DNA of 20,948 nucleotides from contig CALIXG010000061.1 in assembly GCA_938046495.1 (NCBI GenBank), forward strand, positions 1 through 20,948, given 5' to 3'. Below, piece after piece: positions 1 through 7,282 of the stretch (within the stretch, counting starts at the first letter, position 1; every line of letters begins with the position of its first letter). The notes beneath the pieces are model-generated. The model saw nothing but the letters and a program-made list of their open reading frames with translations. It did not search any database and was not told the DNA's origin. A program made the position numbers and the translations under genes. Source of the DNA: an uncultured Candidatus Saccharibacteria bacterium. Lineage in GTDB: Bacteria > Patescibacteriota > Saccharimonadia > Saccharimonadales > Saccharimonadaceae.

Positions 1-4
1 AGGT

Positions 5-13
5 ATTATATCA
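5..13 (-). promoter_or_regulatory. Extended -10 promoter element for a gene left of the window
   Basis: The minus strand reads TGATATAAT, a perfect -10 hexamer with the TG extension. It lies just past the stop codon of the O-antigen-ligase-like gene and points out of the window, so it probably serves the next minus-strand gene. The same nine bases precede the minus-strand genes starting at 15430 and 20121. The target gene is not visible. Confidence 0.5.
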
Positions 14-18
14 TATTT

Positions 19-1608
19 TTATAAAAATTCAAAATTTTTGGCAAAAAGTGCCGGATAGAGGACAGGAACCAGGTAAATATGCAGAGCATTGGGAAGACCT
101 GAGAAGAAGCAAACAGAGGCAGCATAAGCCAAAATCAGAGAGGCAAAATAGAGTTTGGCCGGAGCAATATTAGAGATTAAGCTGGTGAAGTTAGATTTTT
201 TTATGGATTGCTTGGAGGATTGTTTAGAGGATTGTTTTATAGATTTTTGGCAAGAATAACAGAGGTAAATTACACAAGCGCCACTGCAAAAAATAATCAA
301 GATACCGATAAAACCAGTCTCAACTAAAATGGCAACATATTGGTTTTGGGTAATTTCCTTAGTGGAACCAAGTTCTGGAAACATCTGATAGAGAGCAACG
401 CCAGAGGAGCCCAGGCCAGAGCCGAAGAAGAATTGTTTTGGATGACTAGTGGCGAGCTGTAGGCCCATCTTCGAAAGCTTGACGCGAATATCGGTTGATT
501 CTGCAATATAACCATCAAAAAGCGGTGTAGTCGAGGTGGAATTAGCACTAGAATTAGTACTAGCATTATCGTTAGGTGCGAGACTAGACGATTCATTAGA
601 AGTGACTGAAGGATTTTTAGCTTCGGGAAGAAGAATCTTGATGCGGCCGAGCGTCATCTGACTAAGTGAACGACTAACTCCGCCCATAAACGTATCAGAG
701 GTGGGGCCGAATTCCGACATTAAACCTTGAACAAGCGTAACAAAAATTAGAGGGAATAGAACTAGGGATATGAGTTTCGTAGCAATAAGGAGTCTATTTT
801 TAGCATGAAATAATTCATAGAGAAAAATTACCGCGATGGCCAGGAAGAAGGAGTAGGTTGCTCCCCTTGAAAAAATTAAGAAAAGTGTTGAAATAATAAA
901 GCCAGCCAAAGCGAGATAGAGAATTTTAGACTTGCGAGTTTGGTGGATTTTCGGATGAATTACTCGAAAGACCAAGAAGATAGCTGGGGCGAGTAAGAGG
1001 TTACCCATGAACTGTGGCTCAATGGCAAAACCATTGGGGTGAGGAAAACCAAAAGAGAGATTAGTACAACCAAGACAGAGTAGAATCTGGTCGCCCGGAA
1101 TATTAAGAGTATTTAGGATAGCTTGTAGCCAACAGAAACCGGAAGCTAAGGCAGCACCCAGAAGAAAGGGTTTTTCGAGCGAGAGGGGCGTCTTTTTTAA
1201 TATAATATTTTTATAAAAAGTCAAGAGGGAAAGATAGAGACACCAGATGATCCCAGCGGTCATAAGACCGCGAAATTTATTGGAACTCCAGAGAAGAGTG
1301 AGCGAAAAATAGAGTGGAATACTGCTCAAAATCAGGGGAATCTGCACGGGGACTTTAGTGAGTGGAGTTTTTTTCGTAATGAGATTACAGAGATCAATTA
1401 GGAGGACAGGTAGAGATAAAAAACCCATCAAAAGCAGCCATACCAGAGGTAGGGAAAACTCGTAATTAGATGACTCAGTAGAAAAAAGTGGAATGACTGG
1501 ATAATAAGAGAAAAAGAGAATAATGGGCAAAATCCAAAAGAAGCGGCGGTGAAGAGGGAGAAGTTTTTGATTCAAGTTTTCAAGTTTGTTTTGGAGGTTG
1601 TCTAACAT
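19..1608 (-). CDS. O-antigen ligase/polymerase-like membrane protein (Wzy_C family)
   Basis: A 529-residue polytopic membrane protein, with roughly eleven or twelve hydrophobic segments by eye. It resembles O-antigen ligases and polymerases, which transfer or polymerise lipid-linked glycan on the outer face of the membrane. The family signature appears late: a GSGLGSSG stretch, then QNQYVAILVETGFIGIL, matching the usual HNxYL...E.G..G pattern. Before it is a long Ser/Asn/Thr-rich loop (about residues 335-365), probably extracellular. A Lys/Ser/Gln repeat loop (about 453-474) is probably cytoplasmic. It is the last gene visible in an operon with the GT4 gene (24-base gap) and the phosphoglycosyltransferase. 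AGGGA lies 6 bases before the ATG as a modest ribosome site. Whether it ligates or polymerises cannot be decided from sequence. Confidence 0.8.
   Translation of the reverse strand: MLDNLQNKLENLNQKLLPLHRRFFWILPIILFFSYYPVIPLFSTESSNYEFSLPLVWLLLMGFLSLPVLLIDLCNLITKKTPLTKVPVQIPLILSSIPLYFSLTLLWSSNKFRGLMTAGIIWCLYLSLLTFYKNIILKKTPLSLEKPFLLGAALASGFCWLQAILNTLNIPGDQILLCLGCTNLSFGFPHPNGFAIEPQFMGNLLLAPAIFLVFRVIHPKIHQTRKSKILYLALAGFIISTLFLIFSRGATYSFFLAIAVIFLYELFHAKNRLLIATKLISLVLFPLIFVTLVQGLMSEFGPTSDTFMGGVSRSLSQMTLGRIKILLPEAKNPSVTSNESSSLAPNDNASTNSSANSTSTTPLFDGYIAESTDIRVKLSKMGLQLATSHPKQFFFGSGLGSSGVALYQMFPELGSTKEITQNQYVAILVETGFIGILIIFCSGACVIYLCYSCQKSIKQSSKQSSKQSIKKSNFTSLISNIAPAKLYFASLILAYAASVCFFSGLPNALHIYLVPVLYPALFAKNFEFL
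206..247. repeat. 12-base tandem repeat inside the O-antigen-ligase-like gene
   Basis: On the plus strand, 12-base units starting GATTG recur at 206, 218 and 230, with a weaker fourth unit (GATTT) at 242. On the coding strand this gives a four-residue KQSS-type repeat in a predicted cytoplasmic loop. Unit length is a multiple of three, so gain or loss of a unit would keep the frame. Confidence 0.7.
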
Positions 1609-1632
1609 GGGTTTTCCCTGTACGTTAAGGTT

Positions 1633-3009
1633 TTATTTTGGTTCTTTTGGCGTTTTTTGGACTTTTTCGACAAATTGACGAATTTTTCTATGGAAATTTT
1701 CAGTACTAAACTTAGTGGTGGTGGCAGAAATTTCTTGAGGTGAAAGAAAAGAATTTGCGGATTTTGCTTCGAAATTTTTCAAGGTTTGAACAAGGGAATC
1801 GACGGATTGATCTTCAAAGAAGAGGCCGTTTTTGCCATTCTGAATGTAATCCATGGCGCCACCTTGCTTCAAAGCAATGACCGGACAGCCAGAAGCCAGA
1901 GCCTCGACTGGAGCAATACCGAAAGGTTCATTAGACGGAAAAACGAAGGCCTTGGCGTATTTAACAAATTCCTTGAGATCAGATTGAGGCAAAACATCGA
2001 AAAAGACCACATGCTTCGATCCGGCAGCTTGATTAACTAGTGATTCATGCGCCGCACCGTTACCGATGAGAACTAAATTAAGCTGAAGCTTCTTGCAAGC
2101 GGCAATGATTAAATCTAGACGCTTCCAATTGACTTGACGAGAAAAATTTAAATAAAAGCCTTCAACGAGGAAACTTTCTGGAAGTTTTTGTAAAATTTCT
2201 GGGAGTTCCCTAGCGGATTTTTCAGAGATAATTTGACTTTTATTATGTTTTATGTTGTTTTCTGCTTTTGCTTTCGTTTGCTTTTTCTTTGAATTATGTT
2301 GTGAGAATATTTGACAATTTGACTGAATTATTTCACGATATGGAGCGACGGCTTGGAAGTTTTCCACAGCTACAGGTGGATAAATAATCGTGCTTTCCCT
2401 TTCGTAAAATTGTTTAATTTCCTGCTCAGCAAAATGCGAGATAGTCAGATAGTAATCTGGACGCTCAGCGGCTTCGAGATCTTTTTTGCGTAGATTTTTT
2501 ACCATCAGGCGAAAAACTGGGCGGACTAGAAAATTCAATTTACCGAAACCAGGGTCCTCGAGGTATTCCCTGTATTTCCCCCAATAATACTGGGTCGGGA
2601 CGTGACAATAACAGATATGGACACCGGGTTTGGTTTTAACAAACTTAGCATCGCAACCAGAAACCGAGATCACCAAATCATAGACAGTGAGGTCGAGATG
2701 TTTGAAATAATTCTGACGTAAAGGGGCGATAAATTTTCGGAGACAGGCTGGCAGGAGATTTAGCCAACCAGTTTTAACCTCGGCATCAAGGAACCAGTTA
2801 ATCTGTTTCGGGCGATATTGAGAGGTATAGATAGGAGCATCTGGATAAATACGGTGTAACTCCCTCAGAACTTGCTCGGCACCACCGACCACGGTGAGCC
2901 AATCACAAACCAGGGCGATTTTTGGTTCGCCGGTTTTCAACTTAGCGGCTTTTGTATTGGTGGTTTTAGACTCAACCATTTTCGACTTGGTGGTTTTCGA
3001 TTCAGCCAT
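1633..3009 (-). CDS. Glycosyltransferase family 4, WbaZ-like, with repeat-bearing N-terminus
   Basis: A 458-residue GT-B glycosyltransferase, expected to add a sugar from a nucleotide donor to a growing surface glycan at the inner membrane face. Seen: the acceptor-domain start CDWLTVVGGAEQVL (35-48), a WbaZ-like CYCHVPTQYYW (133-143), ISHFAEQEI (190-198), donor-domain start NFSRQVNWKRLD (288-299), and the EX7E motif in EPFGIAPVEA (E361, E369). The first 30 residues are three degenerate 10-residue Lys/Thr/Ser repeats. Residues about 226-280 are a Lys/Asn-rich insertion between the two Rossmann domains. The ATG directly follows the TAA of the upstream phosphoglycosyltransferase with no gap, suggesting translational coupling; AAGGTG lies about 9 bases upstream. 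Sugar specificity is not inferable. Confidence 0.88.
   Translation of the reverse strand: MAESKTTKSKMVESKTTNTKAAKLKTGEPKIALVCDWLTVVGGAEQVLRELHRIYPDAPIYTSQYRPKQINWFLDAEVKTGWLNLLPACLRKFIAPLRQNYFKHLDLTVYDLVISVSGCDAKFVKTKPGVHICYCHVPTQYYWGKYREYLEDPGFGKLNFLVRPVFRLMVKNLRKKDLEAAERPDYYLTISHFAEQEIKQFYERESTIIYPPVAVENFQAVAPYREIIQSNCQIFSQHNSKKKQTKAKAENNIKHNKSQIISEKSARELPEILQKLPESFLVEGFYLNFSRQVNWKRLDLIIAACKKLQLNLVLIGNGAAHESLVNQAAGSKHVVFFDVLPQSDLKEFVKYAKAFVFPSNEPFGIAPVEALASGCPVIALKQGGAMDYIQNGKNGLFFEDQSVDSLVQTLKNFEAKSANSFLSPQEISATTTKFSTENFHRKIRQFVEKVQKTPKEPK
2920..3009 (-). repeat. Three degenerate 30-base tandem units encoding the GT4 N-terminus
   Basis: Units run 3009-2980, 2979-2950 and 2949-2920 on the minus strand. 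The first two match at about 24 of 30 bases by eye; the third is more diverged. They encode AESKTTKSK-, VESKTTNTK- and AKLKTGEPK-like decapeptides ahead of the folded domain. Confidence 0.7.
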
Positions 3010-4455
3010 TTATTTGGCACCTTTTTGGAAGATTACGGCGCGAATGGTTTGAAGCATAATCTGTAAATCGAAGAGTACCGACCAGTTTTGGATATAATAA
3101 AGATCTAAGGAGCGTCTTTCATCAAAGCTAATATCACGACGACCAGAGACCTGGGCTAGACCAGTGAGCCCAGACTTAACCGTAAGAAGAAGCGAGCGGT
3201 CACCGTAATTACGTAACTCTCCTGGAACAAGCGCACGTGGACCAACGAGAGAAATATCGCCGCGTAAAACATTAAATAACTGAGGCAATTCATCGAGCGA
3301 GGTGGCGCGTAAAAATTTGCCAATGCGCGTAATACGAGGATCGCAGGCTAAGAAATCACCATTTTTTCGATATTGATGAGAAAGCTCAGTGGCGGAAGTG
3401 ATCTTCCCTTCTTTCTCCATTTTGGCGAAGGCTTCTTCTGGGGTCATGCCAGAGTAGGCGGTTTTCATACTGCGGAATTTAAGAATCTTGAATTTGCGAT
3501 TGTATTGTGTGAGGCGGTATTCACTGTAGATAGTTTTCGATTTCGGATCGGAAATTTTAAGACAAAGCCAGATAATTAGCATCGGAATAAAGGCTAAAAT
3601 AATACCAATAAGACTAAAAATAATATCCATGAAGCGCTTAATAATGCGGGCGTTACCCACAAGTGGTGTAACCTTAACCAAAATAGCCGGTGTACTACCA
3701 ATAAGCTCAAGTTGACCCATGTGTTGGGAAAGCGCAGCTTCAGATGGAATGAAATAATAGAGGAGATGATGATTAATCGATTGACGATAAACATATTCAG
3801 TCTGACGTTCGTCGGTTTGAAAAATCACATCAACTGTCTGGTCTTTTAGGGCGTCCTTCAGAGAAGAATATTGAAAATGGCGGAGTTCTTTCGGAATATA
3901 TTTACTTCCAGCCACTACGCCGACTAGACGGTAACCATCCTCGGGATAGGCCAAGATTTGATTAATTAGGTAAGTGGTATTTTTTGAATTACCGACGATA
4001 ATAGCCCGCTTGATACCGATTTTTTGCAACATAAAACGTTTGCGGAAGAATTTTAAAATTATTCGCATAAAGAGGAGCGAAATAAAGCAAGTAAAGACCG
4101 CATAAACCGCAATTAAACGGACGGGAAAGAGATTTTCTTGAATAAAAAAATCTAAGGTAATAATACCCATGATACCCACCACTGAGGCAACAAAGAGACG
4201 GTAAAGTTCACTCCATCTGGATTTGGCAAAAATTACATCCTTACGATAAAGCCCCATCACAAAGAGCATAATAATCCAAAGCGGCACCAAGAAAATAAGC
4301 GGCAAAATAAATTCCATAGAAGTGATTTCAAAATAATATGGGCGAGTGTCGAGCTTAGTGCGAATCATATAGGCAAAAGCAAAAGAAGCGATAATCGCAA
4401 TAATGTCGCCTAAGATGAGAAATAAACGAAAAATAAAATCGGAATTTTTCTTCAT
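3010..4455 (-). CDS. Polyprenyl glycosylphosphotransferase (WbaP/WcaJ-type initiating sugar transferase)
   Basis: A 481-residue enzyme that starts a surface glycan by moving a sugar-1-phosphate from a nucleotide sugar to undecaprenyl phosphate. Four N-terminal membrane helices (about 8-30, 48-70, 85-105, 112-132) precede a Rossmann-like CoA-binding-type domain (about 148-240). A fifth hydrophobic segment (275-298) leads into the catalytic domain: KFRSM 326-330, DPRITRIGKFLR 372-383, SLDELPQ 386-392 with the Asp-Glu pair, GDISLVGPR 399-407, and SGLTGLAQVSGR 428-439. The usual R.G turn before KFRSM is replaced by RLTQYNRKF. It is the first gene of the operon down to position 19. No ribosome site is visible: the ATG lies 7 bases after a TAAAAT -10, so the mRNA may be leaderless. 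Confidence 0.92.
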   Translation of the reverse strand: MKKNSDFIFRLFLILGDIIAIIASFAFAYMIRTKLDTRPYYFEITSMEFILPLIFLVPLWIIMLFVMGLYRKDVIFAKSRWSELYRLFVASVVGIMGIITLDFFIQENLFPVRLIAVYAVFTCFISLLFMRIILKFFRKRFMLQKIGIKRAIIVGNSKNTTYLINQILAYPEDGYRLVGVVAGSKYIPKELRHFQYSSLKDALKDQTVDVIFQTDERQTEYVYRQSINHHLLYYFIPSEAALSQHMGQLELIGSTPAILVKVTPLVGNARIIKRFMDIIFSLIGIILAFIPMLIIWLCLKISDPKSKTIYSEYRLTQYNRKFKILKFRSMKTAYSGMTPEEAFAKMEKEGKITSATELSHQYRKNGDFLACDPRITRIGKFLRATSLDELPQLFNVLRGDISLVGPRALVPGELRNYGDRSLLLTVKSGLTGLAQVSGRRDISFDERRSLDLYYIQNWSVLFDLQIMLQTIRAVIFQKGAK

Positions 4456-4462
4456 TAGTCTT

Positions 4463-4491
4463 ATTTTAACCCAAGAGAAAACTTTTTTGAA
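4463..4491 (-). promoter_or_regulatory. Probable promoter of the glycan operon (phosphoglycosyltransferase first)
   Basis: TAAAAT on the minus strand (4468-4463), with a weak TTCAAA 17 bases upstream (4491-4486). Transcription would start about at the ATG at 4455. The -10 lacks the TG extension seen at other promoters here, so confidence is moderate. Confidence 0.4.
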
Positions 4492-4498
4492 GAGAGAG

Positions 4499-4528
4499 AA
4501 AAAACTATGCAGATTGGCTGCATAGTTT
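4499..4528 (-). terminator. Intrinsic terminator of glmS
   Basis: A perfect 11-bp stem AAACTATGCAG/CTGCATAGTTT (4502-4512 with 4518-4528), 5-base loop, followed on the minus strand by six T. It lies 30 bases past the glmS stop codon. Confidence 0.9.
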
Positions 4529-4558
4529 ATTTTCGAGTGAGGTGGGTCTTAAATTTGT

Positions 4559-6382
4559 TTATTCGACGGTAACCGACTTAGCAAGATTACGTGGCTGGTC
4601 GACATTATTACCACGATAGACTGCCAGATAGTAGGCGAACATTTGGCTTAAGAGATTAAAGAGAAGCGGAGTGAGTAATTGAAGTTTGGTGTCAATTTTT
4701 ACTACGCCTTCCACTGGTAGATCCACCTCAGTATCAGAAAAGACAATCACATGGCCACCGCGCGCCAAGACTTCCTGGATGCCGGAAACGGATTTTTCAA
4801 ACAAGAAGCCAGATTGCAACATCACAACTTCGAAGAAACGGTCATCAATCAAGGCGATTGGGCCGTGTTTTAATTCACCAGTCGGATAACCATTAGCATC
4901 GATATAGGAAATTTCCTTGAGCTTCAGAGCGCCTTCGAGAGCGATAGGATAATTCACATCACGGCCGAGATAAATCGCGTGCTCGTAATTGGTGTAATTC
5001 TTGGCGAGTTTAGAAATTTCCTCCTGCTTCTCGTGTAAAATACGCTTGATTTCCTCTGGCAGAAGATTAATTTCGTCAACCAAGGCGGCGACTTGTCGAG
5101 CATTCACACCCTTAGCTTCAGCAATGGTGAGACCAAACATCAAAATCGCAATCACCTGAGAAGTATAAGCCTTGGTACTGGCGACGGAGATTTCCGGACC
5201 AGCATGGACATAAGTGCCACCATCAACTTCACGCGCAATAGTCGAACCGATAGCATTGACGATGCCGATAGTTTTGGTACCCTGAGATTTAATTTCACGA
5301 AGACAAGCTAGAGTATCAGCGGTTTCACCAGACTGGGAAATAATGAGAGCCACCGAGTGATCTGGAATATAAGCATGGCGGTAACGATATTCGGAAGCGA
5401 TTACTGGCTCAATAGTGACACCTGGAAGAACTTGCTCAATGAGATAAGCGGCAGTATTAGCAGCATAATAAGCGGTGCCACAACCAACCAGGATGATGTG
5501 CTTAATTTCTTTTAATTCTTTGACGGAAAGATTTGGGCCACCGAGATGAACAGTATGTTCTTTCGCGTTAATACGTCCGCGCAAAGTTTCTTTCAAACTG
5601 TCTGGTTGCTCCATAATTTCTTTGAGCAAGAAATGATCATAGCCGCCTTTTTGAATAGCCGAGAGATCGGTGAGAATTTTTTCAACTTTCACGGAAACCG
5701 GCTGAAGGTCGAGGGTTTTAACTTCGACATGATCTTTAGAAATGAGGGCGACTTCACCGTCATTAAGATAAATTGCGTTCTTGGTATTGCCGATAAGAGC
5801 TGAAGCATCTGAGGCGATGAGGGTTTCATGCTCACCTACGCCAATGACAAGAGGCGAACCAGAGCGAGCGACCACGAGATGTTCAGTATCATCTACAGAC
5901 ATTACGGCAATACCATAGGTACCAGAAACGAGTTTGAGTGCCTGAGTTACAGAGTCGAGTAAATTATGCGATTCCTGATAAAAACTATCGATGAGAGCCG
6001 CAAGTACTTCAGTATCAGTCTCGGACTTAAATTGATATTTTTCAGAGAGCCCTTTTTTCAAGGCTTTATAATTTTCGATAATACCGTTATGAACCAAGAA
6101 AATGCTGCCGACGTGATGTGGATGCGCGTTAGTCTCAGATGGATTACCATGAGTAGCCCAACGAGTATGGCCGATACCAATATGGTCAGACGTATAATGA
6201 TCTTTAATTTTAGCTTCTAGATTGACGATCTTACCAACCGCACGTAGTAACGTAGGTTTTTGGTTTTGATCAAGAGTTGCCACACCGGCTGAATCATAAC
6301 CACGATATTCTAGGCGCTTAAGGCCTGAGAGTAAAAATTCTTGAGCGTTATTTTTTCCAACATATCCGACAATTCCACACAT
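4559..6382 (-). CDS. glmS: Glutamine--fructose-6-phosphate aminotransferase (isomerizing)
   Basis: GlmS makes glucosamine-6-phosphate from fructose-6-phosphate and glutamine, the first committed step to UDP-GlcNAc. I start it at 6382, giving 607 residues. The frame runs open to an ATG at 6475, but the protein must begin MCGIVGYVG so that Cys2 becomes the N-terminal catalytic nucleophile, and AGGAGG lies 4 bases before this ATG. Seen: class II amidotransferase motifs HTRWATHG (72-79) and VHNGIIENY, two SIS domains with ISQSGETADT and the IDANGYPTGELKHGP loop, and the typical C-terminal DQPRNLAKSVTVE with the Lys that bridges the sites. The leader is only about 12 bases, so there is no room for a glmS ribozyme. 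Confidence 0.97.
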   Translation of the reverse strand: MCGIVGYVGKNNAQEFLLSGLKRLEYRGYDSAGVATLDQNQKPTLLRAVGKIVNLEAKIKDHYTSDHIGIGHTRWATHGNPSETNAHPHHVGSIFLVHNGIIENYKALKKGLSEKYQFKSETDTEVLAALIDSFYQESHNLLDSVTQALKLVSGTYGIAVMSVDDTEHLVVARSGSPLVIGVGEHETLIASDASALIGNTKNAIYLNDGEVALISKDHVEVKTLDLQPVSVKVEKILTDLSAIQKGGYDHFLLKEIMEQPDSLKETLRGRINAKEHTVHLGGPNLSVKELKEIKHIILVGCGTAYYAANTAAYLIEQVLPGVTIEPVIASEYRYRHAYIPDHSVALIISQSGETADTLACLREIKSQGTKTIGIVNAIGSTIAREVDGGTYVHAGPEISVASTKAYTSQVIAILMFGLTIAEAKGVNARQVAALVDEINLLPEEIKRILHEKQEEISKLAKNYTNYEHAIYLGRDVNYPIALEGALKLKEISYIDANGYPTGELKHGPIALIDDRFFEVVMLQSGFLFEKSVSGIQEVLARGGHVIVFSDTEVDLPVEGVVKIDTKLQLLTPLLFNLLSQMFAYYLAVYRGNNVDQPRNLAKSVTVE

Positions 6383-6400
6383 ATAACCTCCTTTTTTTCG

Positions 6401-6409
6401 ATTATAACA
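6401..6409 (-). promoter_or_regulatory. Extended -10 promoter of glmS
   Basis: TGTTATAAT on the minus strand, 18 bases before the glmS ATG. No good -35 is visible: that region is occupied by the terminator hairpin of the upstream gene. Predicted start is near 6394, leaving a short leader that still holds AGGAGG. Confidence 0.65.
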
Positions 6410-6410
6410 G

Positions 6411-6436
6411 AAAAAACATCGCATGAGCGATGTTTT
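6411..6436 (-). terminator. Intrinsic terminator overlapping the stop codon of the 243-residue protein gene
   Basis: A 10-bp perfect stem AAAACATCGC/GCGATGTTTT (6413-6422 with 6427-6436), 4-base loop, ending in six T on the minus strand. The stem overlaps the last bases of the TAA at 6435-6437 and sits where the glmS -35 would be. Confidence 0.85.
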
Positions 6437-7166
6437 ATGAGAGATAGGCGAGTGATTCAATGATTTTAATGACACTAGGGTCCACTGGTTTCATGGGACC
6501 AACTCGCACTGGTAGATTTTCGGAAAGATTATTGAATGATGATTTTGCTAATTTTGGCTGAGAATTTTTCTGAGAAAAGAGCCTTCGAATAGTTTGACAG
6601 ACCGGTCGATATTGAAGACCGTCAGTTAAACGATAACTCTTTTCCATGGGAATACGACGAGCCAAAAGCATTGACTTAATATCTGACTCCAGACTAGTAG
6701 CCTGAATCAAAAAATATTTTAGCTGCCGAGCTAATTCCTGCCGAGCCTGATCAAGATCGTCCATTTGCTGACGATTTTGCTGAGGCAATTCCGTATGGGA
6801 TAATTTCTTCTCCTCATTTCGGATTAAGTATTGCTCATAAAAAGCATATAGTTCAGAAAGTAAGCGTGCACTCTGGGTAAGATTCTCGTAAATAGCCGAG
6901 AAATTAGTCTCCTGACTGAGCGGGCGCGTAAGTTCATGACAGCTCGCGTGATAAAAAGCCAATTGATTAAAAATCCGATGACGTTCTTCAGAGGAAAAAA
7001 GTTTCTCCTCATTACACCGACGCGGATCCAGTGCAATTCCCTGCGACTGCAGCAAAGCATTATCGATAGTTTGAAGTAATTTATAATGTAAACGGTGAAC
7101 TTTTTCCGCTTGCGCTAAATAAGATTCTTCCAAATAAACGACAACTTCACGATCTAAAATAATCAT
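6435..7166 (-). CDS. Hypothetical helical protein, 243 residues
   Basis: I do not recognise this protein. It is soluble-looking, without signal peptide or membrane segment, rich in Gln, Glu, Arg and Leu, and apparently mostly alpha-helical, with amphipathic stretches at about 10-40 and 95-170. Cysteines are few, including one in YHASCHELTRP and one in RPVCQTIRRLF, and no metal-binding cluster is evident. The ATG is preceded by a G-rich AAAGGGGGAAAC, a weak ribosome site, and the gene has its own promoter and terminator. It ends just before glmS but is transcriptionally separated from it. It is a real gene by frame length, signals at both ends and lack of a better frame on the other strand. 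Its function is unknown. Confidence 0.75.
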   Translation of the reverse strand: MIILDREVVVYLEESYLAQAEKVHRLHYKLLQTIDNALLQSQGIALDPRRCNEEKLFSSEERHRIFNQLAFYHASCHELTRPLSQETNFSAIYENLTQSARLLSELYAFYEQYLIRNEEKKLSHTELPQQNRQQMDDLDQARQELARQLKYFLIQATSLESDIKSMLLARRIPMEKSYRLTDGLQYRPVCQTIRRLFSQKNSQPKLAKSSFNNLSENLPVRVGPMKPVDPSVIKIIESLAYLS

Positions 7167-7222
7167 TAGTTTCCCCCTTTCATATTTTCCAAAAACTAGT
7201 AATGTACTAACAAGTCTTTTTT

Positions 7223-7251
7223 ATTATAAGACAGGGGTAGACATTTGCCAA
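7223..7251 (-). promoter_or_regulatory. Promoter of the 243-residue protein gene
   Basis: Minus strand TTGGCA (7251-7246), 17-base spacer, TATAAT (7228-7223): a near-consensus sigma-70-type promoter. Predicted leader is about 50 bases. It overlaps the plus-strand promoter at 7238-7267. Confidence 0.75.
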
Positions 7252-7267
7252 ACAAAAGCGTTATGAT
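7238..7267 (+). promoter_or_regulatory. Promoter of the histidine phosphatase gene
   Basis: TAGACA (7238-7243), 18-base spacer, TATGAT (7262-7267). Predicted start about 7274, leaving 8-10 bases before the ATG at 7283 and no Shine-Dalgarno sequence. It shares DNA with the divergent promoter at 7223-7251. Confidence 0.6.
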
Positions 7268-7282
7268 GGTTTTAATAATTTT

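Noticed and set aside
4536..4551. Shared GTGGGTCTT word between the region after glmS and the long inverted repeat at 8633-8719
   Set aside because: The match is about nine bases with no shared structure around it, so it is likely chance.
6383..6434. glmS ribozyme upstream of glmS
   Set aside because: The gap is only about 50 bases and is filled by a terminator, a -10 and a ribosome site, far too short for the ribozyme.
6383..6475. The 31-codon upstream extension of glmS
   Set aside because: It would bury the catalytic cysteine inside the protein, and it runs across a terminator and promoter; AGGAGG marks the later ATG.
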